Of a stretch of 64,000 nt of DNA, positions 25,516-39,200 are shown piece by piece. The stretch comes from Crotophaga sulcirostris (taxonomy: Eukaryota > Chordata > Aves > Cuculiformes > Crotophagidae): positions 3,533,283 to 3,597,282 of the forward strand of contig VYZB01000035.1 of the NCBI GenBank assembly GCA_013397455.1. Reading direction: 5' to 3'. The stretch's first letter is position 1, and every line of letters starts with the position of its first letter. The translations under genes were made by a program, and so were the position numbers. The notes under the pieces were generated by a model. That model was not told the origin of the DNA. It was given only the letters and a program-made list of their open reading frames with translations, and did not search any database.

Positions 25516-28500
25516 TGCTGCTACAGTTTAATCCGCATCAAAGCCTTGTCCCCAAAGCCCTTCTGAGGCCAATTACTGCCATCGTATTGCTTGAGCCAAG
25601 GGAATATCACCAGGCTTTATTGTTAATCAGATGCAAACTTGGGCAGAGAGCTGGGAGCCCTGGTTACATCCCTCACTTACACATAGCAGAAACAGATGTT
25701 TCCTTTGGGCTGTCCATAGGGAAGGATGACTACTTTCAAATAAAGTCTTCACTTCTTTCTGGCTCCTAGAGAAAAGCGAGCAAAGTTTCAGTGCTGCCTT
25801 CTGCTCTGTTCAACTCACAAAGAGGCTGGTGCCAGACTAGCTGTGAACCATCAGCCTTTCCTCCTCGACACAAGTGTTTCTTGGATGGCAGCTTTGACAA
25901 GAGAGCCCTAGGGTTTCAAACTGGTGACTCTCCAGAGTCAGGTTCAGTGCCTTTTAGCAACCACAGAAAATTTGGCTTCAGCTTTTTTTTTTTTTTTCCC
26001 AATCCATCACCAACTTCCAAAGAGTACTTGGTATTTGCTACTGGAGAGCATATGGGCATCAGGCAGGGAAGGAAGAACAGGCTCAGAAAGAGAACAAAGA
26101 TAGGAAAAGCAGAATGCAGGTAGCAGAGATGGAAAAGTAAAGGTCAGGACCACAGAGAGGAAAATATGAAGGAGTGAGTGTGATATTTAACTCTGTAACA
26201 CTATTGGTTGATTGTGTCAATTCAGTCAGATACACTGCTATTAAAACCTTTTACAGTGTTAAGGGATCTCTCCTGCACTGTCCCCCAGAGCTTTTTTCTC
26301 TCTTCCCTGGAATAAGCCTGTAAACATTCTCTTGTTCTTGCACAAAAACTGTGCTTTTCTTTTTATTTTTATGGTCTTATGAGCTAGGGTTTCTTCAGGA
26401 AGAGTCAGCAGCCCCTTCCCTCAGGTATCTGTAAGGCATCTGCTGAGGCACATCATAGGCTGGTGAGCTTTCAAAACGAGCCTTGGCTAAGGTGCTGCAC
26501 ACCAGGAGGGAGAATTTGGGCTGCACCCGGGGTTCATCCTGAAGGTGGCCGCAGCAGCCTGCAGGTACCTGGATTGGTGGGGCTGGTCTGGTCACACTGG
26601 AGACCTGGAGAAACTGTCAGACCTACTAGGGCTTGTGTGAGTTTCCTGTATTTCAAGTGCAATAGATAAATCTTTGCAGAATTCCTAGTTCCTATTCATT
26701 TGTGTACATTTCTAGGAAAATGAATTATGCCCTTTCTCCAGAAAAATGCTACTACAATTTACATGTACACAAATGCCCCTGTCGCTCTCCAGAGCTCAGC
26801 TGCTTTTTCACTCAGGAGTTGGCAAGAAGGACTGCCTCATTAGCAGTGTCCTACAATGTGCAAAACTGGACACATCTTAATCTGAGCCTCAGCTAATAGT
26901 CTGTGGCATCAGGCTAGTCCTGTACCAGCCTAGGTGGGACAGCATCTTCTGAGGAGGTGATTGGGCAGCCAGGGTGTACACTGCTTTTCCTTGTGGATCC
27001 ATGTACCACTGGGTTGAAAAGTGCAGGAGTATAGGTGCCAACTTGAATTCAGAAGCAGCAGTACTTGTATTCTCCATTTTTTTTCCATCACTGTCTAGAG
27101 TAGAACCCTGTGGCATCAGATGATACCTTTGAATTCCCATGTATGACTCAAGCTGGGAGATGAAAGCTGGAACAGGCCCACTGAAACCAATAGCTTCCTC
27201 ATTTCTAATGCTGAAAATGTGAGGTAATATACTGTGTCAAAACCAGACTTTTGGATGGCTGTAATCAGCCTGAACACCAAAGTCACATGTACTCAAGTCT
27301 GGCTGTCACTGAACTTACAACAGTACCCCCTACCATTACTGCTATTTGCCAAGTGCTTATCTGAAAAAAAAAGTAGGAATAGATCTGCCAGTCGCAGTCT
27401 TAAATTACCTCTCAGCATGTTCTGATCAAGTGCTGGATGCGCAGGCAAAAGAGGTTGTACAAACTGACACTTTTTTTCTCTTGAAGGCTTCAGGCAGCCC
27501 ACTGGGGAGCACCTGGTGGGGCTCTGCTCCTCACCAGCTCACCCACAGCCCCATTGCTTGGGGTGCTTCCTTCCTCCTGTGAAGACTGCTTTGCAAGTGA
27601 AATGTTCAGGTTAAATGAAATACACCCAGAAGCTTGGTTTGGGTATATGAGACTCTCACAGTATGTGCCCATATGTAAGAGGTGACAGCAGTTTCTGCAG
27701 TTATACCTGAGTTAGTGTTAAAGGAGGCAGCTCAGAGACTGGTGTCACTGCAGCAGCGTGTTCAGCCTGGGCTCACTGCCTGGGGTCTGCAAATTGCATT
27801 TGCTTGTGGATTTGGCTGACAGTGATGACATGCGGGTGTTTCATGCCTCGCTCAAACCTCCTACCTGCATTTCCCAACCGCTTGCTCCTGCCCTTGCATC
27901 ACCTACTGCTTAGTGCTGGCACTGTCGCTTCTGCGGCTGCGAGGTGGGCCAGGTCCAGCTGGAGAATAAGCAAGCTGGAAGTGCTCCCTAAGCTTCCCCA
28001 CCATGCTGCTCCTCAGCTCGAGCAGCGTGCAGGTGTGCAAGGGTGAGTGCATGCCCTGGCATAGTGGGAGGGGGAGCAGAGTAAGGGCTGCATGGGCCAG
28101 GGCAAATCACTTCTGTGCTGACTGTGTAATCACAGCCAGAGGTGCAATGGTTAATGTCCCAGCAGCCCACTCACAAGCCGTTGCTGAAATAGCAAGGGGT
28201 TGGTGCAGATTCCAGCCTGGGGAATTACGCGTACATTGGAGTACATTGGAGTAGCTGGCAGAGCCCGTGACTGCACTGGGCCATAGATCCAAGACACTGA
28301 TGAGAGGAAGGATGTCCTATTGAGCTGCCTGTGCTGCCTCTGCTGCACAGAGGGCCAGGACAGCAGCAAGGGCAGCCCTCATTTTCACCTCAGACAGTTG
28401 AAGTCTGCCACAGACAAGACAATGCCACCTCTCTGACTTCCCTGGTAGCCCTGCTCACAGAGCTCTCACCAGTCCTTGTTAGAGAACAGGACAAAGTCAG

Positions 28501-29239
28501 ACCCAGTGGCACTCCTTAAACTGGAGTAGGACATTTAAGCTCCTCTTTGTTCTCTGACAAGGCTGTTTCCCTTGGACAAACTGACTGGTTAACCTTTTTT
28601 TTTTCCTTTGGCTTTCTTCACTGGTTTCATTTATGTGAGTTGAATGGTCATGGATTCAGAGACAATAAGACCAAAAAGACTACTATGAACATCTGCCTTA
28701 ATCTTCTATAATACACAAAACACAGGACTTCTCTGATTCAGTCTGTGTTGCACGCTTGGTCAGACTTTTAGAAAAATCTAGTACAAGCCAATTGGGACTT
28801 GAACAGGCGAACTGGGCAGTCTGTGTGTGTGTGCACTGACTGGCCACTTGGCATCTGCGCTACACAGCATGAAGCACAATCACAGCTGCCTTCCTCTGCG
28901 CAAGAACATGAATCTGCACAGTGCTCTGCCAAGTTGCTTGCTGACAGGACACTTACAGTCTTGTCATATATTTGAGATGTCTATTTTCCCACTGCCTCAC
29001 CCCAACAACTTTGGTTGTAACTGGGCAAACATGCTAAAGATATTTTAAACTTGCCTGAGCAGAGGAGGAGGAGTTAAAACAAGGGATGGAACTGAAAGAT
29101 GAATGGACAGCCCAGTTGCATAGTCTTTGTCCTTGGGAAATCATGTGAAAAATACCTTATTTTGGCCAGATCAAATTTCCAGCTTTTGAGTCTGTTTGCT
29201 AGTTTGAAGACTAACTGTCATATCTCTGTTTCCCATGTT
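25516..29239. other. Unique non-coding sequence
   Basis: No gene recognised. There is a T15 run at 25983-25997. Region 27870-28100 is richer in G+C and CpG than its surroundings but too short and weak to call a CpG island. A 10-bp tandem pair (GTACATTGGA twice) sits at 28231-28250. The small open frames here overlap one another on both strands and look accidental. Confidence 0.55.
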
Positions 29240-29410
29240 TAAAAGGTAAACAGCTCCCTGGCCAACATACCTCTGGATAAAGTAAATAACTTTAATCTCT
29301 TGATTTCTTTCTCAAAAGACATGTTTTCCAGTCCTTCAGCAGTTTCTGTGACTCCTTCCTGAATCTTCTCTAATTTCATCTGCAACTTCTTTGAACTTTT
29401 AGGTATCAGA
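29240..29410 (-). mobile_element. Decayed CR1 LINE fragment (ORF2 C-terminal region)
   Basis: The plus strand around 29315-29390 reads like the reverse complement of an old CR1: a TTTTCCAGTCC block followed by CTTCTCTAATTTCATCTGC, matching the family's TTCTCCAGACCC...CTCTCCAATTCATCTGC series. The minus strand translates to EGLENMSFEKEIKRLKLFTL, resembling the ORF2 stretch [17 protein letters not shown]. It is heavily mutated and short, so confidence is moderate. Confidence 0.6.
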
Positions 29411-32400
29411 AAAGGCAAACAATTCAGCAGCAGCCTCCCTGTGGGCATGACACAAACCTCTCTATACCTTTTGCTTTGTGCTTTTATAATCAGGATGGGG
29501 CAAAGATAGCATCTGGTGGTTTTACCATCATCACTCTGAAGCCCGTGTTCAGCAGGTGATGCACCAGAACCTCCAGAATTTATTACAGTCCTCCCCAGGA
29601 CTTAACTTGCAGTTTTTGTAGAGATATAATTTCATTATAGACCACATGGAAATACATACTGCTTACTTGCAACTCATTTACTGATAGATACATACTGCTC
29701 TGTATTAGAGACCTGTTCTCTTCATAATTGATTAACAGCTTTTTTTTTAACATTTACAGACTATTGCATTTGTCTAGGATGTTAATGAACAGTTTTAAAT
29801 TACATAACGCTAAAAATTGATCTCTGTGGGAACCAGTAGAATTACAACCAGTAAAACAAATATGTCAATTACATTTTGAGACCTACCAGTCATTTTTTAA
29901 TCCACTTTGTCTCTTAATCAAAGTGCCATGCTGTACCATATCACATACCCTGTAGAGTCTATTACAACAGCCAGTTAGATTTTGCAATCAATCTTGAAAT
30001 GTTATCAACAGATAACAAGCTATTTTTTTACAGTTGCACTTCATTCAGCATTAAATATACCACTTCCTTTTAATTTTTTATTAGTTGGCTCTCAGATCAA
30101 CTATGGAGTGTTTTACCTGGAATTAGTTTTGGACTATCAGGCTTATAATTACTTGGACTCTTTTATTTGTCTTGTTGTAGAAGATTGGCAAGATACAGCT
30201 GGGTAGTTGTTTTTTTTCCACAGGTGCAGCACTAGATGTTTATCCAAGTTATGACATGACCTCGACTGGACTGGTTTTGAATCTTTGAACTACCAGATGA
30301 GTGTGTGAGACATCAGCCTTTTTTTCAGCTGGGAAGGTTCTGGGTTCTGGTGCACTGCACAACTCCTTTGCTTTTCCGGAGCTGAAAATTTTAGAAACTG
30401 AATGTTTTGTCCTTCAAGGTCAGATGAGTATTACACAGAAGGAAAGGAGTGGGGGGAACCTCAGGTCTCATGCCAGGGGAGCAGGGCCAGGGACCCAGCA
30501 GTGACAGCACCACTTTTGGGGTTCCTGTGTTGGGGGACCTGCAGAGTGGGACCTGCCTGCGGGGAGGAGCTGACATCCCTATCCATGCTGAGGGTCTTCA
30601 ACAGTTTAACACTTCTCCATCCAGGGGAGAAACGAGAAACAGTTTGACTCCAAATGTACAGAGGTTGGTGTTGATAAGGCTACAATACCATTCCTGTTGT
30701 GAGGGCTCTGAATGCCTCGCACATTTCTGTATGTGAACATGTAAAAGCCTTTTCTTCTGTCAGAAGTGCCAACCATCACTGTCCCTGCCCTACCATAAAT
30801 GCTGCTTGTGAGCTCAACTTTCTCCATCCTGTACACCAAAGGGCATCGTTGTGCACAGGCCCTACAGGTTGGATTAGTGGGTAAGAATGAGGGGAAGCCC
30901 TGCCAGGGGTGCTGGACACACAAGTCCATTTCTTCCCTTGCATAAAGGCTCTAATCAGACTGACGTGTTTAGGATACAGATTAATAGCCTACAGGAAATT
31001 TATAATTCCTTGTGTCATGCTCACCAACCCTGCTTCCCTGCACCTCTGTCCTTTGTCCTTCCAACATCTTGGTCACGTGTAAAAGTCCTGTACATATCTT
31101 TTATACCCTGTTCCTTTACTTCCTGCCTTAGTTTTTCATTAACCAGTGTTTGAAGAGATAGAAACTACAGCATGCAGTGCTTCTGTTTCTTACTCTGGCT
31201 CTATAAAAAAGACCTTCCATACACCAAAGAATTCAAGTGCTGCTCAGATTTCCTGCAAAAAAACTTTCTCTACCAGAGGTCAAAGAGAGAGGTTGTTGTG
31301 TGCTTGAGGTTTGTCTGCAATGACAACATTGCTTTTCCATTTTTACCTCTGGTTCCCTCATAAAGATTTTGATGTGCATCACAACTGCAATAGGAAGGGG
31401 CTTCTAAATAGAGCCCAAAGCTGAGAACAATAGCTATGGTGAAGCTGCAAGCTGGTATTCATTTTCTACAATGGAATGTGGAGTAGAACTGTGTCTTCAA
31501 TGGACCTGTTCTGGTTGACATCTGTTGTGGGTTTGACTCTGAAGTGAAGGATATGCTGCATAAACAAATATGGGAACAAATATTTTTTCTGATTAATCCA
31601 AAATGAATGGAGAATGGAGTAGGTCCTTTATATAGAAAAAAAAATAAAATAAAACAGCTGAGATAATAAATATGCTCTTTTGTCCTTCACAGACAAGTAA
31701 AAAGTAAATTCAGCTCTTTCATTAAAACAGTTTGGCACTAGAAATGGACTTGTTGGGTCCTTGTAGTCATGGCCAAAACCTTGTCCCACTTTCCTTCTTC
31801 CCTCCTCCACCTGCTCCTTTACTAGCTGCCTGAATAGCTGTAAAACAAAGACAATACTGGAAATCAGATGCATTTTTTTTTAATAAAGCAGCAATTTTAA
31901 ATCCCCTAAGTGAATAAATAAACCATATGTTGCCTGAATCTTTTATGACATGAATTCCAAAAACCAACTTAAAAAGCTTCCTCTGTTCTTTTGGAACTGG
32001 GTCAGGAAACTCGCTTAGGGAATTTTTAATGAGCTATACAGCCTCCTAGTTCTGGGTTACTGGTTCAAACATGAACCAGGTTAGGAGGGAGCAGAATTTT
32101 TCACTGCAGCTGAAGAAGTTAGACGCACTCCTCATGCCAGGCATCCACATCACCGCGGGCAGTAGTGGCGTGATGAACAAAAAAGTTCAGGGGAAAATAG
32201 CAAAAAGGCCTGGAATATTGCAATTGCTGAATCTCTTTTCTTTCAACACCTGCTCTTTAGCCCATGTCCTAGCTTGGACATCGTGTTTCTGTACCCTTAA
32301 CTTTTTTTTCAAGCCCCTCTCTGCTACTTTTTTGGCTGTAAAGAGATCATTAACCTCAGTCGTCTCATAGATAATGAAATAACTGCTTTGGTCAAAAGAG

Positions 32401-35055
32401 ATCCTAACACAATTAAATGAACATCAGTTAGCAGAAGTAAAAATAAATCTTTTTCTGGAGTTGTGAATTTTCACTTTTGACAAAATTAACATGCTTGACG
32501 TAATCTTAACCAGTACAGAAATTCTATTTTTGAACCTTTATCGCTGCTTGGTAGATCTTATATTGACTAGCTGTGCCCAATTTTTTTCTGAGTTTTTCCC
32601 AGTAATTTTACTAAGATTTACCCTTCCTTGTTTTCTTTCTTCGCCGTGCTTATTCTGCTCTTTTTCTTTTGTCAGCTCTTCCATCCTAATTTTTCTGGTT
32701 CCCTCAGTTCTTAAAGGCATGCTTTATGAGTCTTCCTTAAATGTTTCCTTCAGCCCCAGTACTTCTATGCCAATGAGGAAAGCATTGCCACAGGGTCAAG
32801 TGTAGATGAGGAAATCAACATCTGTTTTGTCTAGTTGTGCCTTTTTATTATGAAAGATTGATAAACACATAAAAGAAATATTTCACACATTACAGGAAAA
32901 TTAGTCAGAATTGAGCTGCACATGGAAGATGACATTTCCTTTCTATCTTCTACAAATCAGTAACAACTGTTTTGTATCACTGGGGCTACTTTACCAGTGT
33001 GAATCACGCAAGAACCTTAAGGGAAAATCATTGGGGAGAAAGAAGGGGATCATGGGAATTCATTTGGTCAGGTTTGTACTTTTTGATATTTTTAAACATA
33101 TCTGCAAACATACACAGAACAGCTTTTAGGGCTGCGCCTAATTCTGTCTGTCTGAGATATGCATGCTACAAAATCCAATAAAATTCAATAGTAAAAATTT
33201 CAGGCTGTACTAGACAGCATTGCTATCTGCTCACAAATCTTATTTTCCAGTTGTCCAGCTGCTGGGAGTGAGATCTACCAACAAAATAGTATCTGTCATG
33301 CTTAATCACAATCGTTAGTTGGTTTTGTGGAAATAACAGAAAGGAACCAATGAATATAGAGGGACAACCAGTAAAGAATGGGTTTTTTGCAGGAAGGTAA
33401 AAAAGGTAAGGTGTCTTTTAGAGATCGCAGAGAGAGTTACTGCCTGTGGGACATAACTCCATCATTAGGAAGCCAGGGGAATGACATTCTTCATGTGTAT
33501 ATCAATGAAAACTGTGATAGTGCCCTAAATATCCAAACACAGCATGTTTTTGTATGCTGAAGGGAGGTTGTGAATTGCACTGAAGAAATTTTGCTGAATT
33601 ATTGCAAAAGAGAAATAGCAATAAGAAAAGGAATAGAAAATTGAAATAAGAACAGGAAATAATTACTAATTTAACTTACTTATTTTGTCAGTTGAAAAGC
33701 AATAAATAGATACATTTACTGAAAAGCTTTTTGTGAACACTACAGATAATACCAAAATATGCACTTCAAATGCAGTGACCTGTTTTCATTAAGGTATCTG
33801 AATGTTATTTAGGGTGGAGTAGGAAAGCTAAATCTCCTCTCTCTCTCCCCGACCTAAACCTGACTCAGACATTTAGAATCCTTTGTGGTACCTGGAAAAA
33901 GAAAATCCAAGGTTAAGGCTGGCTAGATGACTCAGAAAAAGCCATTTCTGGAGGAAGGAAGGAAGCCCTAAGGAGGTGAGCTGTGGGACCCTAAGCACAG
34001 AGGTGGAGTTGTTGGGCTGGGAAAGGCAGGGTTAGAAAGACAACACTAGGAAGAAGAGTATGAAGTCTTGACTCCACTCATTTTAGGGAACTTGTTATGC
34101 TAAATAAACTATACTCCAAGAAAAGCAAAAAGATTGTTTGCACAGGCTCTGGGTATAAATAGATTGTTTCTGAAGCTCAAGAAGGAATGTACTTGACTGA
34201 TCTCTGCCTGTGAGGGCTCTTTGGTGCCAAACTTAGTATTATTAAAACTTAGGGAAGAAAACATATAATAGCTTACTTAGAGATGCTGAAGATGGTTAGG
34301 AACAATCAAACAGCTGTTTGCAGGTATCTGGAAATCATACAAGACTGAAGGAGACTGCCAAGGTCACTGAATTGCAGATCCCAGAAATTGCATCAGGTGA
34401 TCCTTTCCTTGAGTGCGTTGTTTTCAGCCTAGTTAAGTTCAGGACTAATATATGCATCATCCATTCTCTGTCAGGCAAAATTTAAATAAGTGACAACCAT
34501 TTACACAGATGACCTATATTCGATTCCGATCTGTGTCACAGCTTGACATGCTAGAGTATTTTGTTTTGAAGCATGCAGTATCAGCATTATATCTGAAGTG
34601 CTGGGCAGGGAAAAAACTTCCTGGGGAGTGATTACCCACGAATGACATTTTGGAAACATCTCTGGTATGAAAAGGGGTTAGAAAGGACACTGGACTAGTC
34701 TTGTCCTAGGTTGCAATTCCTTATCTTTCAGTTCATATCTGCCTTCCTAACCAGTTTTAGACAGTAAGGATTACTATTTCAGGTAAGAATTTCATTATAG
34801 GAAAATTGCATTCTTCCAGTTCAGATGTCTGGATGTGTAAGTGTCACGACAGCTCTATAATTCTTAGTTACAGAAATAAGCAACTGGTAAAACACATTGA
34901 CTCAAAGGTAAAGCTATCTCATTGTATTTTGACTTGCCTGACTGTTGCTATTTTCTTTGAGGTTTTTCTTTCTGTAGAGTTTCTGAGGACTCCAAATTTC
35001 TGTTTCCAGAAAGGGCCTTGCAATCTGATAAGTACAAGTGATTTGTTCCAGTAGT
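29411..35055. other. Unique non-coding sequence
   Basis: About 5.6 kb with no recognised gene or mobile element. A small palindrome TGGTTCA-AACA-TGAACCA occurs near 32061-32078. Several hydrophobic open frames (for example 32491-32805 plus) reflect pyrimidine-rich sequence. Nothing supports a transcript. Confidence 0.5.
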
Positions 35056-35831
35056 GATCAGGCTAAACATGTGCATTTTGTTCTTTATGTCTCAACAATG
35101 AAGGCATTGTGGCAGGGCATGGCTGCTTGCCACCCAGGAAAGAAAGAACAGAGACAGCCCAGCACCAGTGCAGCCGTGCAGCTGAATGCCCTGTTGGTTG
35201 GGGCTTTCCAGGGGCATGTCACTGTGCCAGGCATCCACGGGTTGGAAACTAAAACTAACTCAGCTTTAATGAAATAACAATAACAATAACAATAACAATA
35301 ATAATAATACAAATATATGAAATTGTGTCCCCACCTTTCAATGACTATACATCATGACAAATACTGCAGAGCAATTTGGGGAAGGGGGGTCAACAACAGG
35401 AGAGATCTGCACACAGGAACTGGATTCAGGAATGCACAGATCCAGGATCAGGGGTAAACAGACAGACAAGGTGCTCACTGGACATCGGCCATTGATGAAG
35501 ACAGCGAGACCCTTGTGATCTCTGAAGTTTAAAATTATTATGACAAATATGGGATGTAGTACTCTGTTGGTCAGATTTGGCTCACCTGTCCACTCTGCCC
35601 CTCCCTGCAGGTGCAACCCTTTTTTGTCTTTGACTTACGGCACTCCACCAGCTTAAGAAGTGCCTTTGTTTCTACAGGAATAAGTAAAAGCAATGGCCTT
35701 TCTGTATACCAGTGCCTTGTGTTATCACTTCTAGAGAAAAACACTGTTGGAAAACATGCAGTTGACTTTTGGAAAAGGCAAGACTTGGCTGAAGTTAGAA
35801 AACTGATGCTACTTTAGCTCAAACCTCAACA
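35056..35831 (-). mobile_element. Solo LTR, avian ERVL-like family, minus orientation (copy A)
   Basis: Read on the minus strand, a 776-bp LTR begins TGTTGAGGTTTGAGCTAAAG at 35831 and ends ...TAGCCTGATC at 35056. It is flanked by 5-mers GTAGT (35051-35055) and GAAGT (35832-35836), a 5-bp target duplication with one mismatch. It aligns end to end with the plus-strand copy at 52677-53447: shared blocks include CTCTAGAAGTGATAA, AAAAAAGGGTTGCA, GACTATACATCATGAC and GGGTTGGAAACTAAAA. An ATTAAA poly(A)-like signal (minus strand, 35270-35265) lies next to an AAC/AAT simple repeat (about 35274-35309). The last part of this copy (35056-35220) has roughly 80 extra bases and a rearranged look. No internal viral sequence remains. 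The ERVL label follows from the 5-bp duplication and the TGTTCTGGTTT-type start and is an inference. Confidence 0.85.
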
Positions 35832-36191
35832 GAAGTGAAGTCTGTGAAATTTTCCGACACTGCCATGCTTCACCACTGCTTCCACTTGCTTCTGCAGTCC
35901 CTTGTGGAGGACACTAGGCTCCAAAACCTGAAGGTAGTGACATTCAGGGACTGCATTTACAGTCAAAGCTAGAAGAGAGTATTAGTCTTGCAGACACTCT
36001 GCAACCCTTCAGAGAGAATTTTTAGCAGTGTTTGCAGGAGGAGAGCGTGTCTTTCCTTCTTCGAGGGAAAGGATGATTTCAGTGACAGGAATGGATTCAT
36101 GATGCTTTTCCAGGTAAATTCCTGCCATGTAAACTCAAATTTTAAGGCTTAGAAAGTCTCAAGTTTTTGTTGTTTTGGTTTTTTTCGGGGG
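35832..36191. other. Unique non-coding sequence up to the gap
   Basis: Nothing recognised. It ends in a T-run followed by TCGGGGGG immediately before the unsequenced bases, suggesting that a G-rich stretch caused the assembly break. Confidence 0.6.
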
Positions 36192-36226
36192 NNNNNNNNN
36201 NNNNNNNNNNNNNNNNNNNNNNNNNN
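36192..36226. other. Assembly gap (35 N)
   Basis: Thirty-five undetermined bases lie directly after a G6 run. The true length is unknown. Open frames spanning it are meaningless. Confidence 0.99.
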
Positions 36227-39200
36227 ATCTGATTGATACCAAAGTTTCTTAGTATAGTTTTGAGATTGAAAAATAAAAAAGATAAAATCCCCAGACTTTG
36301 AGATTCAAATACCAAAGAGCAATCACCAACACTGAGAAACAGACCTTGACCACTTTGATTAAGTCTTTTTTTCATCTTTCCACCTCTCTATTTGTTCTCC
36401 TGGTGCTTATTTTGCTTTCTCACTTTCCTCAAGCCAGGCATATTCCTGCCTCATAAAGAAGGCAAGAATGGGTAAAAAGTGATGAAAAGTCAGACAGGAG
36501 TGAAAACAAATGGAGATAAAGGAAAAAATATGATGAGAAAAGCAAAAAAAAAAAAAAGCAGGAATTTGGTCTGTGTGTCCTATGTCCTGTGGACTTACAT
36601 ATCCCCTTCTCCAAGATGCACGGAACACATGGATCTTCCTGGACCATAGGGGGTAGGTCCTGCTATTACTGTGCAATGGCTCCCTGAAAGTATTCAAGCG
36701 ATGTCTTTAAGTGGAATTTAAGTTTTATCCTTTACTATTCTGCAGGAAGGCATAGCAGAACTTCACAGCTTTGATGCTTAGAAATCTCCTGCTTTCCAGA
36801 TCATGGTTATAAATGTCTGGTTCCTATCTGTATATTCTTGTGACAATGCTGTCCTTTAGCTTCAGTAAGTCCTTTCACAGGTGTATCAAGTTGGTATTTA
36901 ATAGCCATGAGTAATGAATGCACCCAGGTCTTGGTATTGTTAAGAATAGCATTGAGTGGAAAAGTATGTTGTCAGCTTTAAACTTGTGCAGCTTAATAAC
37001 AGGAGTGACATTTAGGCACTAAGGGATGAGAGTTCTGTTAATGCTTTTGGAATGCGACATCTCAAAATAGACATAATTAGCTAATAATACCATATGGTAT
37101 CTTGCAATTTTACACCCTATTTTTTAAGAACCCTGCACCTGAAAATGAGAGTTTTTATCTATCTTACTTTATTTGTATTTCCTCTTCCAATCTGAGGAAG
37201 TATCTAGTGTATCCTTCTGTCCATTTGTACTTCCTCTGTCCTTGTGTTTTCAGTAGAGGATTGTATGGATGTGTCCTTCGAAAATCTCCCTATCAGTACC
37301 AACAGCAGTAGCAAAGCTAAAGATTGAGAAAGAGCAGGTACAGAGAAGAAAGAAGATGAAGAACAAATATAGTAGCAAACAAAACCAAAATATCTCTGCA
37401 AGGATCATTAGGACACAGAAATGTATTAAGCTCTCACAAAATAACAAAAGTAACCACAAAATATGAATAAATGGTTCTGTATCCAAGAAAATGAAGCCTT
37501 TAAAATTGTCAGTGCAAAAGCTGTGTACCCCATTGAGGTTTTCGTTTTTTCATTTAAAATACTGCATCATTTAACAGTTGTACTCACTAAGAAATGCAAG
37601 TAGAACTTGTGCCTAAAACCCCAATAATTGCTCAACAATTCAGGGTGAGTTCCGCTATTTTCTGATGTAGAATTGCATACTAAAGATCAAACCGAACATC
37701 GGTTGAGAATGTTGACCATAAGGAATCCCAACATGTTCTAAAGAGGAATGTTGCAATCTAGACACAAATGATGAGCAGACAAAGCCTTTGGTCTCAGAGT
37801 CCATCACTAATTCTCTGTTGTTCCCCTGCCCCAGTCCTTCTTGTTTAGGAATTTGTCATGAGAGATCAGAGTTAAGGACATCTTTGCATAAAGCCCTGCA
37901 TGGATTTTGTCAGAGCGATGAATATAGAAATGATTACTACTTCAAGGTCTTTGAAGTTAGGTGGATTTTTGGTTTTGCTTCCTCCCCCTCCCCTTTTTGA
38001 TCACTAAGCTTATTTCATACATTTGAAAATACAGTCAGAATAGACCTTTATGAGGAAAAAAATCATTTTGACACCAAAGGGCTTTTTGCCCCCTTGAATC
38101 TGTGCTGCAGGATTGGTCTGACATTAGGATCTGTGGAAATTCCAGATAGCAGACTTATCTGTCCTGCTGTCCTGACAGTTATTTATACCGTTTTCTTTTC
38201 CTGGAGGATCAGCAGTATAACTTGGTAGACATTGGGCTGAATTCTGCAAAATGTGCATAAGCCAAAATGTATTAAAAAAAAGAACAATATCCAGAACAAT
38301 CTAAATTCAAAAGCGGTCTCTGTGTCATCCAAACCAATCTCTAGAACAAATTCTCATTGGTGTATTCTGAAACAGTGTTCATTTACTTTTCTGTGAAAAA
38401 GTTATATATCCTTCTTGACTAAAGCCTGTTGTTGCTAGGTTTCAAACTGTGTACTCAAATGATTGCAAAGTTCTTTCTCTCTGAATTCAAAGGAAAGATA
38501 ACATTACATAGATTTCAACTTCTGCTTTGACAGTGCCTTAAGAAACATTTTTAAGATTAAATATTATGCAATAATACTATCCGTGTCACCTGCCAGTGTA
38601 ATACCCTGACATGCTGCTGACTTCTTTCCCCAAGGGAGCTAAGTAGCCTATTTATTTAGAAATATGTTATATGACTCAATCAGTGACTCCTCTGTGTTGT
38701 TCTCTTGACTATTTAATAGTTCTAACTAGAAATAAAAGCCTGGAAGAGCAAACTGGCTCTGCTTAGTTAGTTTCTTCATTACAAAAATTGGAACAATGTT
38801 TAATAAAGACATAAATGTCTGTGATTTCCAAAAATCCAAGGCACTTCATTGCTCCCAAAGGACACTGCTCTCTACAGCTGTTCAATAACCCAGACTCAGA
38901 GATCTCAGAGATCTCTATGCCAAATATCCTCCACTACCTATTACTTGGAGTAATTAAAGGCTGAAATAGCCAAGTGATGAAAAACTCATTGTAACTTGTG
39001 TGACAAGGCCTGTAAAGCAGCACCTGATAGCATCTCCTGGTTCGGTTTGAATGCTGTGAGGGTTGAACCCAGTGTCCAGCAGGTTCATTTCCTGCACTAT
39101 TGTGCACAGGCTGGTTGGGGAAACAGCAGTGTCGCACGCTATATCCTGTCTAGGGCACATGTCCATTTCCACCCACCACCTGGGATAACTCACCTTGAGT

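Noticed and set aside
36142..36375. Open frame crossing the assembly gap
   Set aside because: Thirteen unknown residues make the frame meaningless.
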